Below are positions 17,331 to 25,367 of a DNA stretch of 64,000 bases, piece by piece. The position numbers and the translations under genes are program-made. The stretch is from JAMXLO01 sp963832895 (GTDB lineage: Bacteria; Pseudomonadota; Alphaproteobacteria; Acetobacterales; Acetobacteraceae). The stretch is taken from the NCBI GenBank assembly GCA_963832895.1, contig CAWHVQ010000018.1, positions 1 to 64,000 on the forward strand. The letters are read 5' to 3'. The notes under the pieces were generated by a model. It worked only from the letters and a program-made list of their open reading frames with translations. It was not told the origin of the DNA and made no database searches. Position 1 is the first letter of the stretch. The number at the start of each line of letters is the position of its first letter.

Positions 17331-18119
17331 TCAGCCGGCGGGAGCGATCGCTCCGGTCTTGAACATGCCGAGCTTGTCGAGCGGGCTGGTCACGGTGCGT
17401 ACCGTTCGGGTCGCAACCTTGGTGTAGAAGGCGGTGTTCTCCAGCTTGGCGTGGCCAAGCAGCACCCGGATGACGCGGATATCGACGCCGTCTTCCAGCA
17501 GATGGGTGGCAAAGCAACAGCCAACCCTCGCGATGCATCAGGCCCTGTTGGTGTCCGACCTTCCACCACTCGCGCAGCAGGGTGAGCAGATCTGTCGGGA
17601 GCATGGCATTGCGATACCGGCCACCCTTGCCACGCTCGACCCGGATCAGCATGCGCTCGCTGTCGATATCGGCAACCTTGAGCGCCGCGATCTCCGCCAC
17701 ACGCAGGCCAGCGCCATAGGCAACCGATAGAGCCGCCTGATGCTTGAGGCAGGTGGTCGCGTTGAGCAGTCGCGCGACCTCATCCCGGCTTAGCACCGCT
17801 GGCAGGTTGCGCGGATGCGCCACCCGGATCAGCTTGCGCGTCAGGTCGGGCCGGTCGATCGTGTGCGTGAAGAAGAACCGCAACGCCGACACAATGCTGT
17901 TCATGGTCGGCGTCGGCACGCCGGCATCACGCTGTTCTGAAATCGGCGCACGTCATCCGCGGTCGCTGTATCGGGTGAACGGCCGAGGAAGGTCGCAAAG
18001 CGCCCCACGTCCCGAATGTAGTTGCGTTGCGTCTCTCGCGAGAACCGGCGCATGTTCATATCGTCGATCAGTCGCTGGCGCAGTGGGCTGATTGCAGCGG
18101 TGCGAATAGCCTCGTCCAT
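17331..18119 (-). pseudogene. Tyrosine recombinase of IS91 copy 2, defective
   Basis: Begins as MDEAIRTAAISPLRQRL at 18119, like copy 1. A frameshift near 17935 follows VRRFQ. After GLMHREGW (about 17535) some 40 residues present in copy 1 are missing, including the HTLRH catalytic block, and the remainder (FATHLLEDGVDIRV to TSPLDKLG) is out of frame. It is non-functional. Confidence 0.88.
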
Positions 18120-18285
18120 CGGTCGGCTCCTCTTGGTTGAAGGAAGCCGAAATGCTCAGACCACCCTGGGCAACGCTCAAACGATGTGCATCAGCGGCGC
18201 GTCTACCTCGACATCAACACCACCACCTCTCCCGCGAAGCGGGTTCGTTCTTCGGCCAGATCCTGTCGGACAGCTCTGCGCCCGA

Positions 18286-18372
18286 TGCGGACGTTCCAGG
18301 CCGTTTGGCGGTCGCTCGAATGCAGACGTTCGCGCAAGTATGATGGTAGTCGCTCAAATGTCTGATGCGGGG
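18286..18372 (+). repeat. Dispersed 85-bp repeat, copy B
   Basis: Contains gtcgctcgaatgcagacgtt and ctcaaatgtctgatgcgggg, matching copy A at 5875 on the same strand. It lies about 30 bases beyond the end of the inverted IS91 copy. Confidence 0.7.
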
Positions 18373-18531
18373 TGGAGCGCCGGCATTCATAACGGCATTG
18401 GTGCTGGAAGCCAACCCAACCAGTCAGAACCGTGCCGCTGCGTTTTGGCCACGTTCGTTCGACATCGTGTCGAATGCATCGAGCACGAGGCCTTGTTTTG
18501 CTCTGGTATTGGTCTTGCTCCTAAAATCCTA

Positions 18532-19174
18532 CTATGCGGTTGCGCTCGGTCTTGCCGCGACGGTGTCGTACCAGTACCTGAGCGCGCGGCTCTCGGCAGG
18601 AACAGGCATGTCGAGTGCGCGCGTCGCGAAATCGACAGCCACCAAAGTGGTGATATCTGCCGCGGAGAAATTCTTGCCCGCGATGAAGGGAACATCCGCC
18701 AGTCTCGCATCCACGTCGCTGAAGAAATTTGCGACCCGGCGTCTGCTGCGCTCGACCAGTTCCGGGATCTGCGGGTAATCGTGCGGCCCTGCGATCGCGC
18801 GGCCTGCCAATCTCGGTGCAGCGTTGCGTACGCCCTCCATCACAGCGGCGAAGCCTTCCAGTTCCGCACGCCGCTCCCACATCGTCACCAGCGCTTTGTC
18901 TTTCGGTGTCGTGCCGAGCATTGGCGTCGTGGGGTAGGCCTCCTCCAGATAGCGCCAGATCGCCAGGACCTCGCCGATCGCTGTGCCGTCTTCGAGCATC
19001 AGGGTCGGAACGACACGGCGCGGATTGATCGCGCGATAGGCGTCGCCGTGTTGCTCTCCCGCGGCGAGATGGACGGAGACGAGTGGCAGGGCGATGCCCT
19101 TCTCGACGAAACATACGCACACGTCTGGAATTGGGGGATGCTGGCGCGTGATACAGCTTGAGTGCTTCAGGCAT
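18532..19174 (-). pseudogene. Glutathione S-transferase family protein, frameshifted
   Basis: Starts at 19174 as MPEALKLYHAPASPNSRRVRMF, then shifts frame within a few codons (VEKGIALPLVSVHLAAG onward) and runs to 18532. Repaired length is about 213 residues. The thioredoxin-like N-domain (PNSRRVRMF, RRVVPTLMLEDGTAIGE) and the helical C-domain (FIAGKNFSAADITTLVAVDF) are typical GST features. The ATG overlaps the MFS stop (ATGCCTGA), so it is the last gene of the operon. The indel near 19122 may be genuine or a read error. Confidence 0.8.
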
Positions 19175-20486
19175 CGTTGACCTCACGGGTTGGAACATGC
19201 GCAAGCGGGCGCCAGGGGGAAGGGAGGGCAGTAGACGGTCGCATCGCGGTCGAGAGTGCGAGTGTGGCAAGGCTGAGGAGCGCGATGACGCCCGCGCCCA
19301 AATCGGTAGCCAGGCGTAGCCCCCAACCGGTCGCAACAATGCCCAGGCTGATGGCGACCATGCCCATCGACAGATAGGCAAGCAGATAGAGGGCGGAGAG
19401 CACGGCGCCGCGGTGCTGCGCCGGCGCGGCGGTGTTCATCACCTGCAACGCGCTGAGGAAGAGCAGGCTGTATCCTGCCCCGGCCATGACGGTCGCCAGC
19501 AGGAATATGGGTAGGCCATGCAGCGCGACCGCCATGGCAAGCAGCCCCATCCCCGTAGCGGAGGCGAGGGCGCCGAGTGTCATCGCTGTCCGGGCGGTGA
19601 GTGATCGCGCAACAGTGCTGACGGCCCCGGAGACGATCGCGAACAGCGACAGGACGGCGCCGTTCACCAGAGCGTTCGGCGACCCGATGAGATCGTGGGC
19701 GACCTGGCCGCCAAGCGAGAGGATCAGCACGCCGTGCGTGTAGGCCGTCATCATCGCGACCGATGCGGTCGCGAAGGCATTGCGCACGTTGGGTGGCACG
19801 AACGGCAGGCGCGGGCGCCAGACCGTGGCCATGCCGGCCGTCGTGTGGCGCGGCAGGAACCATGTCGCGACGAGAAGGAGCGTCAGCAACATGGCCAAGA
19901 CCCAGAACGAAAGGCGGGTCGGCCAAGGCGCATAGGCGATCAGCGCACCACCGAGCAGCAAGGCTGCGGCAAAGCCTGCAGCCTGCGCAACCGTCGTGAT
20001 CAAGGCGGCGCGCCGCGACGAATTTCCCGCGGCGGCTACAGTAGCGAATTCGACGACAGCAGCGGTCGAAGGACCCGCGGAGAGGCCGACGCCGACGCCC
20101 ATCAAGGTTCGAGCCGAGAAGAGCCACACGACGTCAGGCGCCACCGCGAACAACACAGTGCCGGCGAGCGAGGCGCCAAGTCCCATCAGCATGGCGGCGC
20201 GCCGGCCGATATGATCAGAGATGTCGCCGACGCCGATCAGGGTCAGAACGACGACGACTGGATAGATAGCGAAGATCCCGGTCGTCACGATGTGATTTAG
20301 CTGCCATTCATCGGCATAAAGCCGATAAGCCAACGCCGGTGCGGCGCTGGTCCAGAGCGTGTGGGCGACCACACCGGCGGACACGAAAAGGCTGGCGCGT
20401 GGCCCGAGCGAGGCTTCTCTGAACAGGGCGGTCTTTCCGGAGAGCATAATCGCTTGCTTTGCTGTTTGGTGGGCTTGGAAATTCAT
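19167..20486 (-). CDS. Major facilitator superfamily transporter
   Basis: About 439 residues, some 12 hydrophobic segments and the MFS loop motif GDISDHIGRRAAM between helices 2 and 3, with FSARTLMGVGVGLSAGP in helix 4-5. The start at 20486 is chosen because its ATG overlaps the TGA of the preceding hydrolase (ATGA). The family moves small organic solutes or drugs by proton exchange. In this operon, uptake or efflux of the compound handled by the reductases and hydrolase is likely but inferred. Confidence 0.88.
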   Translation of the reverse strand: MNFQAHQTAKQAIMLSGKTALFREASLGPRASLFVSAGVVAHTLWTSAAPALAYRLYADEWQLNHIVTTGIFAIYPVVVVLTLIGVGDISDHIGRRAAMLMGLGASLAGTVLFAVAPDVVWLFSARTLMGVGVGLSAGPSTAAVVEFATVAAAGNSSRRAALITTVAQAAGFAAALLLGGALIAYAPWPTRLSFWVLAMLLTLLLVATWFLPRHTTAGMATVWRPRLPFVPPNVRNAFATASVAMMTAYTHGVLILSLGGQVAHDLIGSPNALVNGAVLSLFAIVSGAVSTVARSLTARTAMTLGALASATGMGLLAMAVALHGLPIFLLATVMAGAGYSLLFLSALQVMNTAAPAQHRGAVLSALYLLAYLSMGMVAISLGIVATGWGLRLATDLGAGVIALLSLATLALSTAMRPSTALPSPWRPLAHVPTREVNDA

Positions 20487-21348
20487 GGAGCCCAAGGGTC
20501 GGCGGCCGAGAGAAACATCGAGACGTGACGGACGAACAGTTCGGGATACTGGTACAGAGAGCCGTGCGCTGAATTGGGATAAATGACGAGCTGAGCGTTC
20601 GGCAGATTCTGCTGCAGGATGTACGAGTTGATCGTGTCGATGATAACATCGTCGCTGCCATTGACGACGAGAGTTGGCTGCTTGATCTCTTTTAGATAGC
20701 GCCAGGCGTGTTCGCGTTTGGCACCCCATTCGGCAATTGCGGTACGCTGCGCCAGCGCTGCCTTCTCGGTCACTTCAGGACCGCGATCCTTGGTGCGAAT
20801 TGAAAGCGTATGAGAAATCTATGTCCGGCCGCTTGGCTTACTTGTGACGGCGTGAAGTGAACACGAAGCCAAAGATCGTCCGGATTTTCATAGGTTGCGC
20901 CGAAGATCTGTTTGCCTTCTGGCGTACCGGTATCCATTCTCTCGCCGCTTCGCGGTCCGGTGCCGACCAGCACCAGGCGGCGGACGAGGTCGGGAGCCTG
21001 TAGCGTGATTTCTTGTGCGACGAGACCGCCGATCGAAAAGCCCAATAGGTCAACCTGCTTGAGCCCGAGCATTTTGATGAAGGCAATCGCGTTGGCTCCC
21101 ATCTCCGCAACGGAGCGCGGAACATCGCCAGAGCTACTCGAAACGCCGGCGTTATCGAACAGAATGACTTCACACTCTCTGGCGAAGCCATCGGTCACTG
21201 CGGGATCCCAATGGTCCATGGTGCCCATGAAATGCATGTTGAAGACGAGTGGCACATCGCCTTGTCTGCCAAAGCGGCGATAGGCGAAGCGAATGCCATT
21301 TGCTTCAACATATTGGGTGAGCGCAGTTTGGTGGGTGTACGTGTTCAT
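20483..21348 (-). pseudogene. Alpha/beta hydrolase, single indel
   Basis: The frame from 21348 carries the N-terminal core: VFNMHFMGTMDHW, FDNAGVSSSSG and the nucleophile elbow DLLGFSIGGLVAQE with Ser. It leaves phase near 20795 and ends at a premature stop. The next frame continues with EVTEKAALAQRT, PTLVVNGSDDVIID (late Asp) and PNSAHGSLYQ (catalytic His) to 20483. Restoring one base joins them into a 288-residue hydrolase. It lies 18 bases after the second SDR and overlaps the MFS start. Confidence 0.85.
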
Positions 21349-21366
21349 GGTCGCTGTCCGAATATA

Positions 21367-22113
21367 TCAGGTTGCGGTTTTGCCACCGTTGATCCTGACG
21401 ATTTGGCCAGTAATGAAGGATGCTTTGTCTGAAGTTAGGAACACGATGGCGTTGGCGATCTCTTCCGGCTTCGCACCGCGTTTGAGCGGTACTGCGGCAT
21501 AGAAGGCGGCTTTCCTGTCGGGCGTGCCGGTCAGCCGATCGAGCATCGCGGTCTCTGTTGGACCAGGTGCGACCGCATTGACGCGGACACCGAAGGCGGC
21601 GGCTTCGAGAGCAGCAGATTTCGTCAGACCTTCCACCGCATGCTTGCTTGCTGTGTACAGCCCCAGGTTCGCTGCACCGCGCTCGCCCATGGTCGAAGAT
21701 AAATTGGCGATACTGCCTGAACCTTGCGATTGCATGACCCGCAGTTCGTGCTTCAAGCTCAGAAACGTGCCGAGTACGTTGGTGTCGAACATTCCAGCAT
21801 AGTCGCCTGGCGTCTGCTCGGTCAGCGGGCCAGGTTTTCCTTCGGTTCCGGCATTGTTGACCGCAACATCCAGCCGGCCGAAACGCGCGACGGTCTGTTC
21901 GACGAGGTTGCACACGTCGTCTTCGTGACGCACGTCCGCCAGAATGAAAGCGGCCTTCGCGCCGAGACCATGAAGCTCGTCTTCGAGTGCCTTGCCTTCG
22001 GCCTCGCGCCGGCCGGATACAACGACCGTTGCGCCTTCTTTGGCGAAGGCAAGCGACGTGGCACGGCCGATGCCCGTCAGAGCGCCTGTGATGAGTACAA
22101 CAGGATTGTCCAT
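21367..22113 (-). CDS. Short-chain dehydrogenase/reductase, second paralogue
   Basis: A 248-residue classical SDR: NAD(P)-binding TGALTGIGRA at residues 9-18, NNAG near 87, catalytic Ser in NLSSTMG, YTASK with Tyr and Lys, and a C-terminal substrate loop. It is closely similar to the neighbouring SDR, so the pair is a tandem duplication. The start at 22113 (MDNPVVLITG) aligns with the paralogue; a longer frame from 22146 is possible. It acts in the cytoplasm as an oxidoreductase on an alcohol or ketone. Confidence 0.9.
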   Translation of the reverse strand: MDNPVVLITGALTGIGRATSLAFAKEGATVVVSGRREAEGKALEDELHGLGAKAAFILADVRHEDDVCNLVEQTVARFGRLDVAVNNAGTEGKPGPLTEQTPGDYAGMFDTNVLGTFLSLKHELRVMQSQGSGSIANLSSTMGERGAANLGLYTASKHAVEGLTKSAALEAAAFGVRVNAVAPGPTETAMLDRLTGTPDRKAAFYAAVPLKRGAKPEEIANAIVFLTSDKASFITGQIVRINGGKTAT

Positions 22114-22156
22114 TGTTGTTGTGCCTTCATGGAATGGTCTGGTCACACCGAAAAGA

Positions 22157-22903
22157 TCAATTAGCGGTGTGACCGCCGTCGACGTTGAGGATATGGCCGG
22201 TGATGAATGAAGCTTCGTCCGATGCGATGAAGACGATCGCGTTGGCTAGCTCCTCCGCGAGGCCGAGGCGACCCATCGGGACACCTGCCATGAGGGCCGC
22301 CTTGATCTCGGATGTGCCGGTAAAACGGGTCAACATGTTGGTGTCCGTGGGACCGGGCGCCACGGCGTTCACACGGATTCCCGACTTGGCGATCTCGAGC
22401 GCCACCGACTTGGTTATGCCTTCGACGGCGTGCTTGCTGCCGACATAGATAGAGGCACCTGCGGCACCCTCGTGCCCGTAGGTCGAGGAGATGTTGATGA
22501 TGCTACCGCTGCCCTGCCGCTGCATGATGCGAACTTCGTGCTTCATGCTGAGGATCACGCCCAGAACATTCGTGTCGAATGTCGCGGCATAGCTTTCCGC
22601 GGTCTGATCCGTGATCGGGCCAACCTGGCCTTCGGTGCCGGCATTGTTCACCGCGACATCGAGACGGCCAAAGCGTGCGGCGGTTTGGTCAACCAGGGTG
22701 CGGACATCATCTTCGTTGCGGACGTCGGTATTGATGAACTCGGCCTCCGAACCGATAGAGCGCAGTTCCTTAACGAGCGCCTTGCCAGCCTCGTCACGCC
22801 GACCGGCAACAACCACAATCGCGCCCTTTTTGGCGAAGGCGACGGCGACGGCGCGTCCGATGCCGGTCAGACCTCCGGTGATCAATACGACAGGCGTGCT
22901 CAT
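22157..22903 (-). CDS. Short-chain dehydrogenase/reductase, first paralogue
   Basis: A 248-residue classical SDR, first gene of the minus-strand operon. TGGLTGIGRA cofactor motif, VNNAGTEG, catalytic Ser in NISSTYG, YVGSKHAVEG with the Tyr-x-x-x-Lys pair, and NAVAPGPTDTNM. The gene faces a LysR regulator across a 165-base gap, the usual arrangement for a LysR-controlled operon. Two near-identical SDRs may have diverged in substrate or form hetero-oligomers; neither can be told from sequence. Confidence 0.92.
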   Translation of the reverse strand: MSTPVVLITGGLTGIGRAVAVAFAKKGAIVVVAGRRDEAGKALVKELRSIGSEAEFINTDVRNEDDVRTLVDQTAARFGRLDVAVNNAGTEGQVGPITDQTAESYAATFDTNVLGVILSMKHEVRIMQRQGSGSIINISSTYGHEGAAGASIYVGSKHAVEGITKSVALEIAKSGIRVNAVAPGPTDTNMLTRFTGTSEIKAALMAGVPMGRLGLAEELANAIVFIASDEASFITGHILNVDGGHTAN

Positions 22904-23068
22904 GATCCGAACTCCTTGACCGATGTGCGTTTGAGCTTCGAAAGCCGTTGCGCAGGCGCCATGTGTCCGTCACCTGGAAGGCATTCCGCCTCTCTCGTGG
23001 TCGAAGACTTGGGCGCTCGTTGTGCGGCGGAGAAAGACTTTGTAGGCTCGCCGTCATACCTCACAGGC
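22904..23068. promoter_or_regulatory. Divergent promoter region, LysR/SDR operon
   Basis: This gap separates oppositely transcribed genes and must hold both promoters. It most likely also holds the LysR binding site, by analogy with the family. I could not pick out a convincing T-N11-A palindrome by eye. Confidence 0.45.
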
Positions 23069-23977
23069 ATGGGGGACGGCGTGGAACTGCGCCATCTCCG
23101 CTATTTCGTCGCGGTCGCCGAGGCAGGTAGCCTCACGGTGGCGGCAGAACAGCGGTTGCATACGGCCCAGCCCTCTTTGAGCCGTCAGATGCGCGATCTC
23201 GAATACGAGGTCGGGGTACCACTGCTTATCCGCAGCGCGCAGGGCGTGGAGTTGACCGATTCCGGCCGAGCCTTTCTCGATCATGCGCGATTGGCGCTGG
23301 TGCAGGTCGAGGCAGCCACCGAGGCGGCACGGCGGGCCGCTCACCCCGCCAAACCGATCTTTGCCCTTGGATTTCTGACTGGACAAGAGATGGATTGGCT
23401 GCCGGAGGCCATGCGCATCCTTCGAGACGAACTACCGAATATCGAGATCTCAGTCTCCAGCCAGTATTCTCCCGATCTCGCGCAGGCTCTGCTGAGGGGA
23501 AAGCTCGACCTGGCTTTCATGCGTCCCGAAGCGGGGCTGCCCGACCTGCACTATACGGTCATCGTCAAGGAGCCGCTTGTCGTCGTCATGCCGAATGATC
23601 ATCGCTTGGTGTCGAAGAACGCCGTCGCGCCTCAAGACATCGCGGGAGAGATATTCATTGGCATTTCGATCACCGCCCCCACGCTTCAAGTGGTCATAGA
23701 TGACTACTTGAAACGATCGGGCATGGGTCTTCGACCAGCGCATAGTGTGGACAATCTCGCGATGGCTATGTCGCTGATCGCATCGACCCGGGGGGTGGCG
23801 CTTCTGCCGGCTTATGCGAAGAACTTCCTGCCAAGGTCCCTGACCAGCCGTCCGCTCGATGGTAAGGCACCGTTCATCGATCTTGTCATCGGCTACAACA
23901 AGACCAACGCCTCGCCCATTCTCGGACTGTTCCTTTCTCGCGTCGACAAGCTGAGGAAGGTCCTACAAACGCATTGA
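23069..23977 (+). CDS. LysR-family transcriptional regulator
   Basis: About 302 residues. The winged helix-turn-helix occupies residues 5-65 (LRHLRYFVAVAEAGSLTVAA, then LHTAQPSLSRQMRDLE). The rest is the periplasmic-binding-like effector domain (FALGFLTGQEMDWLPEAM, then LRGKLDLAFMRPE), similar to the HcaR/BenM-type group. ATG at 23069 is preferred; GTG at 23081 is an alternative. It is divergent to the SDR-SDR-hydrolase-MFS-GST operon and very probably controls it in response to that pathway's substrate. Confidence 0.9.
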   Translation: MGDGVELRHLRYFVAVAEAGSLTVAAEQRLHTAQPSLSRQMRDLEYEVGVPLLIRSAQGVELTDSGRAFLDHARLALVQVEAATEAARRAAHPAKPIFALGFLTGQEMDWLPEAMRILRDELPNIEISVSSQYSPDLAQALLRGKLDLAFMRPEAGLPDLHYTVIVKEPLVVVMPNDHRLVSKNAVAPQDIAGEIFIGISITAPTLQVVIDDYLKRSGMGLRPAHSVDNLAMAMSLIASTRGVALLPAYAKNFLPRSLTSRPLDGKAPFIDLVIGYNKTNASPILGLFLSRVDKLRKVLQTH

Positions 23978-24423
23978 CCAATCGCCATTGCCTGTTGAGA
24001 CGGTCCGATGGCACCTTGTCGCGCTCTCCGCGCGAAAGCGGTCGGTCTCCTTTCGGCCAACTTTGGTCATTTGACAGAGCTCGGCCAGAGGGTGGAACTG
24101 GGCCTCAAAGGCCGCTGTGGTGGTTGGCTAAGGGCGACGACGGCAATCTCGTGGGCGATCCATTCCGCAAGGCCACGGGCGGTTTCGGAAAACGGTCGAA
24201 CGGGCTCTCGTGTCGGCTTCATACCGCCTAAGCCGGAATAGGAGCTTCTGGCAACATCGAGACACCGCGCCTCAGAGGAAAGTCGTAATGGAGAAGACGC
24301 CGAGGGCATCCGACGAGGGGCTTGTCATGTTGGCAGGCTGCCGCGGCCCGGTCACCTGGCAGCGTCTAACTATGCAAGTGCTGAGCTCTCGAGTCCATCG
24401 GTTTCCACTCCCGATCACTTTGA
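23978..24423. other. Intergenic region with degenerate repeats
   Basis: No gene is supported. The segment cctttcggccaactttggtc near 24050 is of the same degenerate type as sequence at 31028 and elsewhere. Confidence 0.45.
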
Positions 24424-24975
24424 TCATCCGTACAGCTTGTTTGTGGTCTCCGCGATCTTGCGGCCCTGGTAGCGGGCTCCCTCGAGCTCGTTCGCGGTGG
24501 GAAGTCTCGAGCCATCTCCGCCTGTGATCGTTGTGGCACCGTAGGGCGAGCCACCGGTAATCTCGTCAAGCGTCATCTGTCCTGCATGACCGTAATCGAG
24601 GCCGACCACCACCATGCCGAAGTGCAGAAGATTGTTGATGATGATCGAGAACAGCGTCGTCTCCTGCCCGCCATGTTGCGTGGCGCTCGACGTAAACGCG
24701 CCGCCGACCTTGCCGTGCAATGCTCCGCGCGCCCAAAGTCCTCCGGCCTGGTCAAGGAAATTGCCCATCTGCGACGGCATTCGCCCGAATCGGGTGCCGG
24801 CACCGATGATGATCGCGTCGTAGGCAGTGAGATCATCGACCTTTGCGATCGGCGCTACCTGATCGAACTTGTAATGCGACTTGCGAGCGATGTCCTCGGG
24901 CACCAGCTCCGGCACACGCTTGATGTCAACATGTGCGCCGGCCTGCCGCGCCCCCTCAGCGACCGCATTCGCCCG
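24424..24975 (-). pseudogene. wrbA: WrbA-type NAD(P)H:quinone oxidoreductase, 5' truncated
   Basis: From NAVAEGARQAGAHVDIKRVP to the C-terminal ETTNKLYG this is an almost perfect WrbA: FGRMPSQMGNFLDQAGGLW, TSSATQHGGQETTL, then MVVVGLDYGHAGQM. The first 20 or so residues, which carry the FMN phosphate-binding loop (usually YYSAYGHIETMA), are absent. The frame instead continues upstream into unrelated sequence reaching the dispersed repeat at 25109. Without the flavin loop and its own start the gene is probably inactive. Confidence 0.85.
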
Positions 24976-25108
24976 CGTACGCATGAGAACCGGCCTTTTG
25001 GCAACCGGTGGCTGCAACGAGTGAATTGCAAGAGATTCTGCTCCGGATCGATAGCAGTCTTGTTTCTGCCTTCGCTGGGGTTGATGCTCTCGGCCAGTTG
25101 GCGCCCAT

Positions 25109-25192
25109 AGCGGTCGTTCCAAGCCACCCCGCCGTTACTCGAATGCGGATGTTCGCCCAAATGTGGGGGTAGCTGTGCAGACATCTGCAGCG
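25109..25192 (+). repeat. Dispersed 85-bp repeat, copy C
   Basis: Contains cggtcgttccaagccacccc and tactcgaatgcggatgttcg, aligning with copies A and B on the same strand. It lies just upstream of the beheaded wrbA and about 175 bases from the transketolase stop. Confidence 0.65.
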
Positions 25193-25367
25193 GCGGCCCG
25201 AGCGCACCAATCCGGAACAGATGCAACGCGACTTGCGTTGTCCCATTGTTGAGCACGTTGGGGCGATCATAGAGGCCATCGGCCAACAGGTGCTTTGCCG
25301 CGGCCACTGCTTGCGGACCCCATCGAGAATCGCCTGGCGGACCAGGTTCTCTATTGCGTGGGCGATA

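Larger units (their letters stand above)
16611..18256 (-). mobile_element. IS91-family element, copy 2, truncated and decayed
   Basis: Inverted relative to copy 1 at 5961-8199 and closely similar in both genes and in the roughly 130-base leader with the CCCGC-TTC-GCGGG hairpin. The transposase lacks its last third, cut at 16611 by the orphan intron tail. The recombinase has a frameshift and an internal deletion. It cannot be autonomous. Confidence 0.85.

Noticed and set aside
22430..23068. Long N-terminal extension of the LysR frame
   Set aside because: It overlaps the divergent SDR gene on the other strand and lies outside the conserved LysR domain. The ATG at 23069 fits the family start.
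25193..25367. Minus-strand frame with LLADGLYDRPNVLNNG between wrbA relic and transketolase
   Set aside because: Looks protein-like but matches no family known to me, and overlaps the dispersed repeat; not enough support for a gene.
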